From an uncultured cyanobacterium (GTDB taxonomy: Bacteria; Cyanobacteriota; Cyanobacteriia; Cyanobacteriales; Nostocaceae), in the NCBI GenBank assembly GCA_903848645.1, contig CAINGU010000060.1, forward strand, positions 31,392 through 95,391: 64,000 bases of DNA, given 5' to 3'. Positions within the stretch are counted from its first letter, which is position 1. Each line of letters starts with the position of its first letter. Below, one piece after another: positions 26,516 to 35,486 of the stretch. The position numbers and the translations under genes were made by a program. Below the pieces are notes generated by a model that was not told the origin of the DNA, made no database searches, and saw nothing but the letters and a program-made list of their open reading frames with translations.

Positions 26516-27430
26516 ATGTCTGTAGTTTCTAACATTACTGTTAAAGTTCCCGCCACGACTGCAAATTTGGGTCCGGGTTTTGATTGCATTGGTGCAGCTT
26601 TAAAGCTGTACAACGAATTTAAGTTTACTACCCTTGATACAAGTGGGCTAATTATTCAAGTCTCTGGTTCAGAAGCCGAAAAGGTGCAAACTGATGAGAG
26701 TAATCTTTTATATCAGGCGTTTGTCAAATTATATCAACATATAAAACAAACACCACCAGCGGTGAAAATAGAGATTAAGTTGGGTGTACCACTAGCGCGA
26801 GGTTTAGGTAGTTCGGCGACGGCTATTGTCGGAGGATTAGTTGCGGCCAATGAATTGGCAGGTTTGCCTTTATCTGAGTTGCAGGTGATGGAATTAGCGA
26901 TCGCCATGGAAGGACATCCTGATAATGTAGTACCAGCATTGTTAGGTGGCTGTCGTCTGGCTGCTACCAGCCGTAAGGGTTGGGAAATTTGCGATATTCC
27001 CTGGCATCGGGATATAGTACCCGTGGTAGCAATTCCTGAATTTGAGTTATCAACCTCAGAAGCGCGAAAAGTTGTCCCCACAGAAATCAGTCGTGCTGAT
27101 GCAATTTTCAATATTTCTCATTTGGGTTTATTGTTGCGGGGTTTAGCGACTAATCGGGAAGAATGGTTAACAGCAGCCTTGCAAGATAAATTACATCAAC
27201 CCTATCGCCAATCCTTAATTCCTGGTTATGATGCTGTGAATGCGGCTGCTGTGGCTGCTGGTGCTTATGGCATGGTAATTAGTGGCGCTGGCCCCACACT
27301 TTTAGCTTTAGTAGATACAACTTATGCCAAATCCGTAGAAACAGCAATGGCAAATGCCTGGACTGCAATGGGTATGAACTCAATTGTGCGATCGCTTCCC
27401 CTCGATATCCAAGGGGCAGTTATTTTGTAA
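26516..27430 (+). CDS. thrB: Homoserine kinase
   Basis: 304 residues, standard length. GHMP kinase motifs: N-terminal VKVPATTANLGPGFDCIG, phosphate loop PLARGLGSSATAIVGG, and C-terminal VISGAGPTLLAL. The enzyme phosphorylates L-homoserine with ATP in threonine synthesis. It is 100 bases after the pentapeptide gene with an A/T-rich spacer, so probably transcribed alone. The end of the gene contains a HIP1 octamer. Well conserved, no anomalies. Confidence 0.96.
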   Translation: MSVVSNITVKVPATTANLGPGFDCIGAALKLYNEFKFTTLDTSGLIIQVSGSEAEKVQTDESNLLYQAFVKLYQHIKQTPPAVKIEIKLGVPLARGLGSSATAIVGGLVAANELAGLPLSELQVMELAIAMEGHPDNVVPALLGGCRLAATSRKGWEICDIPWHRDIVPVVAIPEFELSTSEARKVVPTEISRADAIFNISHLGLLLRGLATNREEWLTAALQDKLHQPYRQSLIPGYDAVNAAAVAAGAYGMVISGAGPTLLALVDTTYAKSVETAMANAWTAMGMNSIVRSLPLDIQGAVIL

Positions 27431-27657
27431 TTGGTAATTAGAAGAGAATCTAGCGTTGCATTATGGCTGTAAGTAATTGGATAAAAATATTTACAGTCAT
27501 TACAAGCGAAGCGTTTATTATTCCAGTTTTGTCCGCGAGAATATGACAAAAATAAAAATCAATGGAAAATATTGATATAGTAAATAGTGAGGCTTGTCAA
27601 TTTAATAGTCTAATAATTTCACACTCAAAAATAATTTAGTTTCTATTAGGATTTTAT

Positions 27658-29517
27658 ATGCTGACACAAGAATTTTATAACATAATTGATAGCAACCTTA
27701 ATGCACTTTTGGATAAATATAAAGATGATAAATTAATAAAAAAACATAGGAATGCTATAAATAATCAAAAATCTTATGCACTCTTAATTTGGTTTCTCGA
27801 ATTTTACGGAAGAAAATCTAACTATAAAGATTTTATTACGGATGGGGATCAAGATAGTTCTTGTGACATTGTTTTTGATAACACAAACAATCAGGGAGAT
27901 AAAATTTTTTATGTCGTGCAGTCAAAATGGAACAATGCTGATAATTCAAAAAAAGAAACTGATAAAGATGAAATACTGAAAGCACTTAATGATTTTGACA
28001 CCATTTTGCGAGGTGAAAAACAGAATCTAAATGAAAAAATAAAAGCAAAATTAGATGATTTGGATAATCACCTTAAAGCTAATGGAGAGGTTAAATTTAT
28101 ATTTTTGACACTTTCTCAATATAAAGGGGGAGCGGATGAAAACATTAGTGCTTTTATAAAAGCTGATGAAAAAACTAAATTTGAAGTAATTGATATAAAT
28201 CGCATAAAAGTAGATTATATTGACAGAACATATAAAAAAATAGACCCCTTAAATCCTTTAGAAATTTATCATAATCCAGAAGAAAATCCTGTCACTATAG
28301 AAATAGTTCAGAAGAATGGAACTGTTAAAATAGATAAGCCTTTTGAGGCATATATGTTTTTACTTCGCCCTAAAAGTATATATGATTTATTTGAAAAATA
28401 TGGATTTGCTCTTTTTTATAAAAATGTCAGAAATCCTCTACTTCAATCACAATTTAATGAAGATATAGAAAGAACAGCGGTGGATAATCCTGCATATTTT
28501 TGGTACTATAATAATGGCATTACAGCAATTACTTATTTCTTACCTACTATTCGCAGAAAAGCTGAACAAATAGAATTAACAGGATTACAAATTATTAATG
28601 GCGCACAAACTGTTTATTCTATTTACCGAGCTTATAAAGATGCTACCGTAACGAAGCGAAGACAGATGGATAGTGAATCTTTGGTAACTTTACGCTTATT
28701 GAAATCAGGTGGAAAAGATTTTGATTTAAATGTTACAAGATATACTAATTCCCAAAATCCCGTGGATGATAGAGATTTTTGCGCTAATGATGATATACAG
28801 ATAATGCTTCAAAACGCATCATATCAAACTAATATTTGGTATGAAAAAAGGCGTGACGAGTTTAGAGAAACCCCAGAGAATGTAAAAAAAGTTCCAAATT
28901 ATATTTTTGCAAATGCCTATTTAGCTTATCATTTGCAAGACCCTGTTAGTGTTATCAAAAATTATGATCAACGAAAAATGAATAAAAACTTGAATTTTAT
29001 TTCTCATAAAGAAAATGAGAATGGTCTTTATGAAAAAATATTCAATGAGGAAACAACATTTGAAAATATGTTGTGTGCCTTTTATGTTTTTAACATAATT
29101 TATAATGCTGCACCTTTTTCATATCAGGCTACTTTCAGAAGCTCTTTATATCATTTCTTAGCCTTATTTAAGGTAGCTTTTACAAAGTATTTAAAGGCAA
29201 AATTTAATAATAATATAAATGTAAATAAACGCATCATCGAAATTTACGAAAAAAATGAAAAAGAAATTATTGTCAAAACTTTCAAGTTTATTAATCAGTT
29301 TGTTAAAAACCAACTTGAAGTAAGCAAAAATGAAGAAAAAACAACAGAAAGAATATTAAATTTCTTATTCAAACCTTTTCACTATGAAAAAATTAAAGAA
29401 GTCTTAGAAGATTTAGAGCTTTCCGTTGAGGATATTGAAAGTGTGATCATTAAAGATAATGAACAACTGATTGAGGGAGAAACCGATGAAGAAAATAATA
29501 TCGAAAATAATGATTGA
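27658..29517 (+). CDS. AIPR (abortive infection) family protein with Mrr-like nuclease N-terminus
   Basis: 619 residues, markedly AT-rich, Lys/Asn-rich and without HIP1 sites, unlike thrB before it. The N-terminus has a restriction-like site: D70 in SSCDIVF and Q88-x-K90 in VVQSKW. The AIPR core follows: NVRNPLLQSQFNEDIERTA, YFWYYNNGITAI, then LQIINGAQTVYSIY. AIPR proteins are linked to phage abortive infection and often found with restriction systems; the nuclease fold is established for the wider superfamily, while activity here is inference. It stands as a single gene before an orphan antitoxin, in what looks like an acquired defence segment. Confidence 0.85.
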   Translation: MLTQEFYNIIDSNLNALLDKYKDDKLIKKHRNAINNQKSYALLIWFLEFYGRKSNYKDFITDGDQDSSCDIVFDNTNNQGDKIFYVVQSKWNNADNSKKETDKDEILKALNDFDTILRGEKQNLNEKIKAKLDDLDNHLKANGEVKFIFLTLSQYKGGADENISAFIKADEKTKFEVIDINRIKVDYIDRTYKKIDPLNPLEIYHNPEENPVTIEIVQKNGTVKIDKPFEAYMFLLRPKSIYDLFEKYGFALFYKNVRNPLLQSQFNEDIERTAVDNPAYFWYYNNGITAITYFLPTIRRKAEQIELTGLQIINGAQTVYSIYRAYKDATVTKRRQMDSESLVTLRLLKSGGKDFDLNVTRYTNSQNPVDDRDFCANDDIQIMLQNASYQTNIWYEKRRDEFRETPENVKKVPNYIFANAYLAYHLQDPVSVIKNYDQRKMNKNLNFISHKENENGLYEKIFNEETTFENMLCAFYVFNIIYNAAPFSYQATFRSSLYHFLALFKVAFTKYLKAKFNNNINVNKRIIEIYEKNEKEIIVKTFKFINQFVKNQLEVSKNEEKTTERILNFLFKPFHYEKIKEVLEDLELSVEDIESVIIKDNEQLIEGETDEENNIENND

Positions 29518-29581
29518 TATACAATAGATTTGGTAATTCTTTTAATTAACCAATTTTTGTTTTAATTTTGTCCAACCACTT

Positions 29582-29812
29582 ATGAACTACCGAGATTACA
29601 TCACGATTGAACCAAATAAACGCAGTGGCAAACCTTGCGTGCGCGATTTGCGAATTACGGTTTATGAAGTGCTTGATTACCTAGCCTCTGATATGACAGA
29701 AGCAGAGATACTTGAAGACTTTCCTGATCTAACGCGGGAAGATTTTAAAGCCTGTCTCGCTTATGCGGCTGACCGTGAGCGTCGGTTTATGACTGTGACA
29801 ATACCCGCATGA
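29582..29812 (+). CDS. DUF433 family antitoxin (VapB-like), toxin partner absent
   Basis: 76 residues. YITIEPNKRSGKPCVRDLRITV and LASDMTEAEILEDFPDLTREDF (given in part: GKPCVRDLRITV, DMTEAEILEDFPDL) are typical of DUF433, a winged-HTH antitoxin family that usually precedes a DUF5615 PIN-like toxin. Here the expected next frame begins in an ATGA overlap (29809-29812) but reads only MKKYLSLLALP before a stop, so the toxin gene seems lost or truncated. An intact antitoxin without toxin may be a relic or may protect against a toxin elsewhere. Confidence 0.85.
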   Translation: MNYRDYITIEPNKRSGKPCVRDLRITVYEVLDYLASDMTEAEILEDFPDLTREDFKACLAYAADRERRFMTVTIPA

Positions 29813-29865
29813 AAAAGTATTTATCACTGCTTGCCTTACCATAAAATAAAGATTCCTTATGTATT

Positions 29866-30384
29866 ATGTATATGGATAAAATCCAGTCAGAAATAGCAGC
29901 ACTACAATCTCAAATCCAGGCACTGCAACAAGAACGCGCTGCACTGACTAATCATCATGTAGAATCTGGCGAAAATAATTCACCTTTAGCCATAGTTGAA
30001 GCTTACCGTCGTCAAGCCAGAGAAAACGTCCAACTGTCCGCCGAACTTAAAGGCATAGATGATTCTATATATTACCTAGAAAAGCAAATACAACAAAGGA
30101 AAGCTCATCTTAATCGGTATTTGCCAATGTCTATCCGCATCTCCCAACAACAAGAACAGCTAGAAGAAGCCAAAAAAATTGCTCAAGTTCATGCAGAACG
30201 AGTTAACGAACTAGCATTAGAACTAGCTAAAGAAATTAAACTGCTAAAAACCTGTGCTGATGAACTTAGTCCCATGTATTGGCAAGTTTACTACAAACCT
30301 TTCATCACAGGCTTTAAGACCATTTCCGTCCCTTTTGTTCGTTCAGATGGGGAAGTCTGGATGATTGTCAACCGTATCGTTTAA
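29866..30384 (+). CDS. Coiled-coil protein of unknown function
   Basis: 172 residues. Residues 4-34 (SEIAALQSQIQALQQERAAL) and about 50-125 have strong heptad patterns with Gln, Glu and Leu, predicting two coiled coils; the last 40 residues are mixed and less charged. No family recognised. ATG at 29866, with a second ATG two codons on. A perfect terminator hairpin (30446-30471) follows the stop, so it ends the transcript. Neighbourhood gives no firm clue. Confidence 0.7.
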   Translation: MYMDKIQSEIAALQSQIQALQQERAALTNHHVESGENNSPLAIVEAYRRQARENVQLSAELKGIDDSIYYLEKQIQQRKAHLNRYLPMSIRISQQQEQLEEAKKIAQVHAERVNELALELAKEIKLLKTCADELSPMYWQVYYKPFITGFKTISVPFVRSDGEVWMIVNRIV

Positions 30385-30445
30385 GAAACAGAGATAACTT
30401 TACTAAAAATTCAATCTATCCTCAAGGTGTTCATTATAAATAAAG

Positions 30446-30471
30446 ACAGCGATATTAGTCGCTGTTTTTTT
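30446..30471 (+). terminator. Rho-independent terminator
   Basis: Perfect arms ACAGCGA and TCGCTGT with a 6-base loop, followed by a run of six T. Ends the coiled-coil gene transcript before ndhD. Confidence 0.9.
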
Positions 30472-30642
30472 GTTGACGTTGCAAAAATTTACATTTAGAA
30501 TAGACTCGCAGCATAATTTAGTAAGTATTTATTACTATTGATTCTCCAAATTGGAAATCTTCATAAGAAATCGTTTACAAACGTAACGATTCCTTAATAT
30601 AATGTAAATAAAAGCAAAACCAAAAACATATTGTCAACAGTG

Positions 30643-32247
30643 ATGAATGCTATAGAACTTCCTTGGTTATCAGCCATAATCTTCCTGCCCTTAGTGGCAG
30701 CCCTCGCAATTCCCATCATTCCCGACAAAGAAGGTAAAACCGTCCGCTGGTACGGCTTGGGAGTGGCACTATTAGACTTTGCATTAATTATCTTCGCCCT
30801 GTGGCAGGGTTACGACTTCCAAAGTTCAGCCCTGCAAATGACAGAAAGCTATCCTTGGATACCGCAGCTTGGCTTAAACTGGTCGCTAGGCATTGACGGT
30901 TTATCAATGCCGCTGATACTTCTAACGGGCTTCATTAACACACTCGCAGTATTCGCGGCTTGGAAAGTAACCACCAAGCCGCGTTTATTTTATGCGTTGA
31001 TGTTGATTATGTATAGCGCTCAATTAGGTGTATTTCTCGCCCAAGATTTGTTAATGTTCTTCTTGATGTGGGAAGTTGAGTTAGTACCCGTTTACTTGCT
31101 AATTGCCATCTGGGGAGGTGCAAACCGCCGTTACGCAGCTACCAAATTTATTATCTATACCGCCGCAGCATCTATTTTTATTCTCGTAGCTGGTTTTGCA
31201 ATGGCTTTCTATGGTGATAACTTCACCTTCAACATGACAGAATTGGGAATGAAAGAATATCCCAAAGCCTTAGAACTAGCCCTATATGCAGGTTTCTTAA
31301 TCGCTTACGGTGTCAAACTACCCATTTTCCCTTTACATACATGGTTGCCTGATGCTCATGGTGAAGCATCTGCTCCTGGTTCAATGATTTTAGCCGGTGT
31401 ATTGTTAAAGATGGGTGGTTATGCCCTAATTCGCTTTAACGTGGAAATGTTAACTGATGCTCATGTTACTTTTGCCCCAGTTTTAGCAATTTTAGGTGTA
31501 GTTAATATTGTTTATGGTGCTTGTTGTGCCTTTGCTCAAACCAATCTCAAACGCCGTTTGGCCTACTCTTCAATTGCCCACATGGGGTTTGTGTTAATTG
31601 GTATTGCATCTTATACAGAAATCGGTATCAGCGGTGCTGTATTACAAATGGTTTCTCACGGTTTAATTGCTGCTAGTTTGTTCTTTCTCTCTGGTGTAAC
31701 TTACGAACGTACCCACACCTTGATCATGGATAAAATGGGTGGTATAGCTAAAGTAATGCCCAGAACTTTCGCTCTCTTTACTATGGGTTCAATGGCTTCT
31801 CTGGCTTTACCCGGTATGAGTGGTTTCGTTGGTGAATTGATGGTGTTTTTAGGTTTTGCTACTAGCGATGTTTACAGTTCCAGCTTCAAAATTGTAGTCA
31901 TCTTTCTATCAGCAGTTGGCGTGATTTTGACACCCATTTATTTACTTTCCATGTTGCGTCAAGTATTCTATGGTGAGAAAAATGAAGACTTACATTTAGA
32001 TGCTGTAGTTCTGGATATTAAGCCTCGTGAATTGTTTATCACTGCTTGCTTATTAGTTCCCATCATCGGTATTGGTTTTTATCCTAAGATGATTACACAA
32101 GCTTATGATGTGAAAACAGTGGAAGTTGCGGCTCATGCTCGTCAAGTTTTACCAATTGTTGCTCGTCAACAACCGACAAATTTGTACTCGCAAATTTTCA
32201 CCGCACCAACATTAGCTAATTCTGAAATAGTTAATATAGTTGAGTAA
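30643..32247 (+). CDS. ndhD: NADH dehydrogenase-like complex subunit NdhD (NdhD1-type)
   Basis: 534 residues from ATG 30643, chosen because known NdhD1 proteins begin close to this point; a TTG four codons earlier is possible. About fourteen membrane helices, with the antiporter-like core signatures [23 protein letters not shown] (partly quoted), [22 protein letters not shown] (partly) and [14 protein letters not shown]. NdhD is a proton-pumping membrane subunit of cyanobacterial NDH-1; the NdhD1 form belongs to the complex for respiration and cyclic electron flow. Single gene, terminated by hairpin copy 2 of the 33-nt palindrome. Confidence 0.94.
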   Translation: MNAIELPWLSAIIFLPLVAALAIPIIPDKEGKTVRWYGLGVALLDFALIIFALWQGYDFQSSALQMTESYPWIPQLGLNWSLGIDGLSMPLILLTGFINTLAVFAAWKVTTKPRLFYALMLIMYSAQLGVFLAQDLLMFFLMWEVELVPVYLLIAIWGGANRRYAATKFIIYTAAASIFILVAGFAMAFYGDNFTFNMTELGMKEYPKALELALYAGFLIAYGVKLPIFPLHTWLPDAHGEASAPGSMILAGVLLKMGGYALIRFNVEMLTDAHVTFAPVLAILGVVNIVYGACCAFAQTNLKRRLAYSSIAHMGFVLIGIASYTEIGISGAVLQMVSHGLIAASLFFLSGVTYERTHTLIMDKMGGIAKVMPRTFALFTMGSMASLALPGMSGFVGELMVFLGFATSDVYSSSFKIVVIFLSAVGVILTPIYLLSMLRQVFYGEKNEDLHLDAVVLDIKPRELFITACLLVPIIGIGFYPKMITQAYDVKTVEVAAHARQVLPIVARQQPTNLYSQIFTAPTLANSEIVNIVE

Positions 32248-32261
32248 TTATCAAGCCCATA

Positions 32262-32294
32262 AGATCCCCGACTTCTTCAAGAAGTCGGGGATCT
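32262..32294. terminator. 33-nt perfect palindrome, copy 2
   Basis: Arms AGATCCCCGACTTCT and complement, loop TCA, followed by CTTTT on the plus strand. Between convergent ndhD and the 2TM gene. The fifth base pair is C-G where copy 1 has G-C. Confidence 0.85.
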
Positions 32295-32297
32295 CTT

Positions 32298-32672
32298 TTA
32301 GTCATTACTGATATAAACCTTCATTCCATGCAGTAGTAAACCTAATCCCCATCCTAACATGGGATAAATTGCCCAAAAATATCCAGGGCTTACCACCAAA
32401 TTTAATAGCACCAAAAAACCATTAATTGCGATAAAAGCAAATAGGTGTGATTTGAATCCTTTCCGTTGTTGACTATTAGACATTTGTTCTTTTTTCACTT
32501 CTACATTATTTTTTAACCATTCTTGTTCCGCAGCTTGTAGCGACTCTGAAGAAACACCTAATTCTGAGGCTATTTCTATAATTTGTTCCCTTGTATATTC
32601 TCCCTGTTGCTTCCGTCTAAAAGCTACTTCAAGAATCTGCTGCATTTCCTCTGAGTTGTAAGTCATTATCAA
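32298..32672 (-). CDS. 2TM-domain protein with N-terminal helical segment
   Basis: 124 residues. N-terminal half is a short helical, HTH-like segment (YTREQIIEIASELGVSSESLQAAEQEW), the C-terminal half has two hydrophobic stretches (HLFAFIAINGFLVLLNLVV and FWAIYPMLGWGLGLLLHG), the pattern of the 2TM family. Such proteins are small membrane proteins of unknown function, sometimes fused to sensor kinases. Convergent with ndhD. The start is ATG 32672; an ATG two codons on is an alternative. Confidence 0.75.
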   Translation of the reverse strand: MIMTYNSEEMQQILEVAFRRKQQGEYTREQIIEIASELGVSSESLQAAEQEWLKNNVEVKKEQMSNSQQRKGFKSHLFAFIAINGFLVLLNLVVSPGYFWAIYPMLGWGLGLLLHGMKVYISND

Positions 32673-32981
32673 TACCTAAAATGGTAAAAAATACTTTTGA
32701 GAGTTATTTTTGAAACGGTAGCTACACAGTCATTAAAAATATATTTGCCTACGAATTGCTTAGAAACACATTTTATATCTGAAAAATAATTGATGTCGTA
32801 ATTAACAGTACAAATATAGATGGAATTAAAATTAATTAATAAATCATTCCTCAGATAGTGTTTTTTCATCTATTTCTGAGAAAAAATGAAGTGTAAAATA
32901 CTGTGATTATGATTTTATTTTTACTTTTAACAAGTATAAAATATTCGGAAATTAAAAATATTATCAGAAGTAAATGTATTT
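32673..32981. other. AT-rich intergenic region
   Basis: 309 bases between divergent small membrane-protein genes. It must hold both promoters, but I can place no clear elements. A 66-codon minus-strand open frame here overlaps the next gene and has no protein-like composition, so it is not called. Confidence 0.4.
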
Positions 32982-33227
32982 ATGAACTTATTGATACAAG
33001 ATTTGCCAGAACCAGAAATTTCTCCCAACAGAATTCAAGAAAATCCACCATCAGGTACAGATTCACTAATTGCTCATAGGTTACAAAAAGAGCAGTATAT
33101 TGGCATTATTGCCCTAGTAATAGCTTTGATTGCTGCTGTAGGATTTTTTAGCCGTAGAGTTGAATATGCTATCTTGTTGGCTCTTTTTCTTAGTGCTTTT
33201 TTAATCAGTTTGTTTTTATTTTTATAA
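32982..33227 (+). CDS. Small two-helix membrane protein
   Basis: 81 residues. About 35 polar N-terminal residues (EPEISPNRIQENPPSG), then two hydrophobic helices at about 40-57 (IGIIALVIALIAAVGFF) and 62-81. ATG start. No family recognised. Isolated gene in an AT-rich area; convergent with the dual-OB gene. Confidence 0.6.
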   Translation: MNLLIQDLPEPEISPNRIQENPPSGTDSLIAHRLQKEQYIGIIALVIALIAAVGFFSRRVEYAILLALFLSAFLISLFLFL

Positions 33228-33291
33228 CCTTAGAAAATTATCTCCAGCAGATTATTTAAATTGGAGAAGTTTGTGAATATATAGAAGTCAC

Positions 33292-34041
33292 TTATTTCCA
33301 TCCTAGACGTTTAGTAATATCGGCAACATTAATAACAGATGCAACTAATTTATAACAGAATTCTTGTTTTTCTGCTGAAGGTTTAAAAGGTTCACCTAGA
33401 CTAATTGTTAATCTAAATTTATCAGGCTCAAAATTTTCCAATTTGAGTTTTTCTATGACTTCTTCACAGGAATATATTCCCGCTTCTAAATAATTAAGTT
33501 TATCTATCCAAATTGGATCTGTAATGGGTAAATCATAAAAATTACCACATAAATAAAAAAGACATCTGAAGTTTTTTTCATTTTTGGAATTATATTGAAT
33601 TTGCCATTTTAACTTCTCTGGATTGATTATTGTCAATGAAGATTTAATCGGGGATATTTGTAAATCTTCATAACGGATACGTCTATCAACATTACCTAAT
33701 AACTTAGGTTCAGCAGAATTTTTCTTAATTTCTGGTTTAATTAATTTTCGTACCTGTTCTAAAGTAGCTTGTCCTAAAATTTGCCATTTGTAACTATAAT
33801 GAATTAGATAATTTTCAGGTTGATGACATTTTGGCTCATACCTAATCATAGGAATTCTAATAATATCAAATAATTGGACTTCTCTACCATCTCTTAGAGT
33901 GTAATGTTCTGGATATAGAGTTCCATTTATTCTATTAGAAATTGGCCGTAACCACCCTGTACCATCGGTTTTAATACCGGCAAGACAGATTCCACCTAGT
34001 TTAGTAGATTTAGCAAGACAAATAATATCAAATGTCAGCAT
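33292..34041 (-). CDS. Probable dual OB-domain protein associated with DUF488 genes
   Basis: 249 residues, no membrane segments. The N-terminal LTFDIICLAKSTKLGGICLAG followed by GTGWLRPIS and FDIIRIPM resembles the dual-OB (DuOB) proteins that I know as neighbours of DUF488 genes. OB folds bind nucleic acid or other ligands; there is no visible catalytic motif. It is last in a minus-strand set: DUF488 copy A, DUF488 copy B, then this gene after a 122-base gap. Family assignment is by general pattern and is moderate; the gene itself is convincing. Confidence 0.6.
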   Translation of the reverse strand: MLTFDIICLAKSTKLGGICLAGIKTDGTGWLRPISNRINGTLYPEHYTLRDGREVQLFDIIRIPMIRYEPKCHQPENYLIHYSYKWQILGQATLEQVRKLIKPEIKKNSAEPKLLGNVDRRIRYEDLQISPIKSSLTIINPEKLKWQIQYNSKNEKNFRCLFYLCGNFYDLPITDPIWIDKLNYLEAGIYSCEEVIEKLKLENFEPDKFRLTISLGEPFKPSAEKQEFCYKLVASVINVADITKRLGWK

Positions 34042-34163
34042 TTTTTTAGTCTTATTAACACCCTAATTATCTAAGCAATAGTAAAATAAGACCAGATTAT
34101 GAGTGAACAGTAATATTACCGAATTCTTAAAAAAAAGTTGAGGAGATGAATCTGGGAATATAC

Positions 34164-34619
34164 TCAAAGATGATGAATTTTGATAGTTTTTTCAAGATGA
34201 TTTTGCAAATATTCAGCCACTAACCGACGATGACAATTATGGGGTTTTAACTCACTACATAATAAACAACTTTTATCTATGATATCTATAGATAACTTCC
34301 TTTCAATTTGTCGTTGTGTAATTAGTTGATTAAATTTCTGTTCATAGCTATCCCAAGTTATTTCTTTCTTTTTATAAGCATCTAAAATATCTTTTGTGGG
34401 AGCTAAATCAAGAATATGAATATATTCAATTCCCCCAATTTTCTGGAGAAAATATTGTAAATCTGATTTTTTCGCAAATCCTGCAAGTTGAGAAACATTA
34501 TTTAAGCGAGTATCAATAACTCGCTTCACACCTGATTTTATCAAAGTCTCAAAAAACTGTTCTGCTTTTTTCTGGGTAAAGCCAATAGTAAATAAATTAA
34601 CTTGTTCATTCATCATCAT
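34164..34619 (-). CDS. DUF488 family protein, copy B
   Basis: 151 residues. Begins with the family's FTIGFTQKKAEQFFETL segment, has VIDTRLNN, and ends with the conserved CLLCSELKPHNCHRRLVA, the Cys-x-Glu and Cys-His-Arg pairs typical of DUF488. Its start overlaps the end of copy A by 14 bases (several ATG codons in a row, 34613-34619), so the two are translationally coupled. About the usual size. Function of DUF488 is not settled; the conserved Cys, Glu, His and Arg suggest an enzyme. Confidence 0.88.
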   Translation of the reverse strand: MMMNEQVNLFTIGFTQKKAEQFFETLIKSGVKRVIDTRLNNVSQLAGFAKKSDLQYFLQKIGGIEYIHILDLAPTKDILDAYKKKEITWDSYEQKFNQLITQRQIERKLSIDIIDKSCLLCSELKPHNCHRRLVAEYLQNHLEKTIKIHHL

Positions 34620-35262
34620 CTGTGGTTTCTGTATAAGCTACTTTTTCACTTTGTAATTGATAGGCTTTTTCTACTAATTCGGCACGGGAAAGAGGTTTTT
34701 CTAGAGTTTGTGTAGGTTGTAAATCAAATAGAGAAAGCTGTTTAACCGGATTTTGCAAATCAGCCAATGATTTATATAAATTATGCTGTTTCAAAACTCT
34801 ATTTTCTAAATCTTCATTTGTTTCTAAATCACCATTTTTATGAATATGCTGAATTTCTAAACCAGCATTTTTTAAATGTGGACAAATCAAAATAGCTCGA
34901 TGACAAACAATGGGATCTTGTTCTGCACACATTAAACTAATTTGATATTTTTCTGAACCTTGAATTAAACGATTTAACCCGATTTTAAAAGCTTCTGTTG
35001 CCGCAATTAAATCATAACGTGCCATTCCATCTACATAACAGTTTCTATCACGGGGACGAGCGCCTAAATTATCTCCCAGGGGAACATAAGCAATATTTGC
35101 GGTTTTCAAGACTGCTTTTAAAGCTGATTGGTTAAACTGCGGAAATCTACGACTATAGGGACTCGAACGCACATCTGCTAAAGCTGTTACTTCATGTTTT
35201 TGTAACAGTTCGATAAATGTTTCAATCGCATGATTAGAATGACCAATAGTGAATGTTTTCAT
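34606..35262 (-). CDS. DUF488 family protein, copy A
   Basis: 218 residues. FTIGHSNHAIETFIELLQKH, then ADVRSSPYSRRFPQFN, LGDNLGARPRD and the Cys-Glu/Cys-His-Arg segment SLMCAEQDPIVCHRAILI are all standard DUF488 features. A C-terminal extension of about 60 polar residues is extra compared with copy B. First gene of the DUF488-DUF488-dual-OB set, divergent in sequence from copy B (an old duplication). The region is separated from the pyruvate dehydrogenase gene by 224 bases. Confidence 0.92.
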   Translation of the reverse strand: MKTFTIGHSNHAIETFIELLQKHEVTALADVRSSPYSRRFPQFNQSALKAVLKTANIAYVPLGDNLGARPRDRNCYVDGMARYDLIAATEAFKIGLNRLIQGSEKYQISLMCAEQDPIVCHRAILICPHLKNAGLEIQHIHKNGDLETNEDLENRVLKQHNLYKSLADLQNPVKQLSLFDLQPTQTLEKPLSRAELVEKAYQLQSEKVAYTETTDDDE

Positions 35263-35486
35263 AATTTGTTATTATTTGGAATAACATGAATTACAATAAT
35301 TGACAGATATTTTAACCGTTATAATATCAATTTCCCTAATCTGGTAAAAATGGGTATTGTGCTTATGGTTATCAAACTTCTATTTAAAGAGCTTGTTTCT
35401 CATAGAAACGTAAAATTTTAGCATAAAATTAATAATTTGCTGTAGCTTATTTGTAAGCAGCTACAGCATAAATTTCCACCCGTCTC

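Noticed and set aside
32669..32869. 66-codon minus-strand frame before the 2TM gene
   Set aside because: AT-rich chance frame in a promoter region that overlaps the next gene by four bases, with no family pattern.
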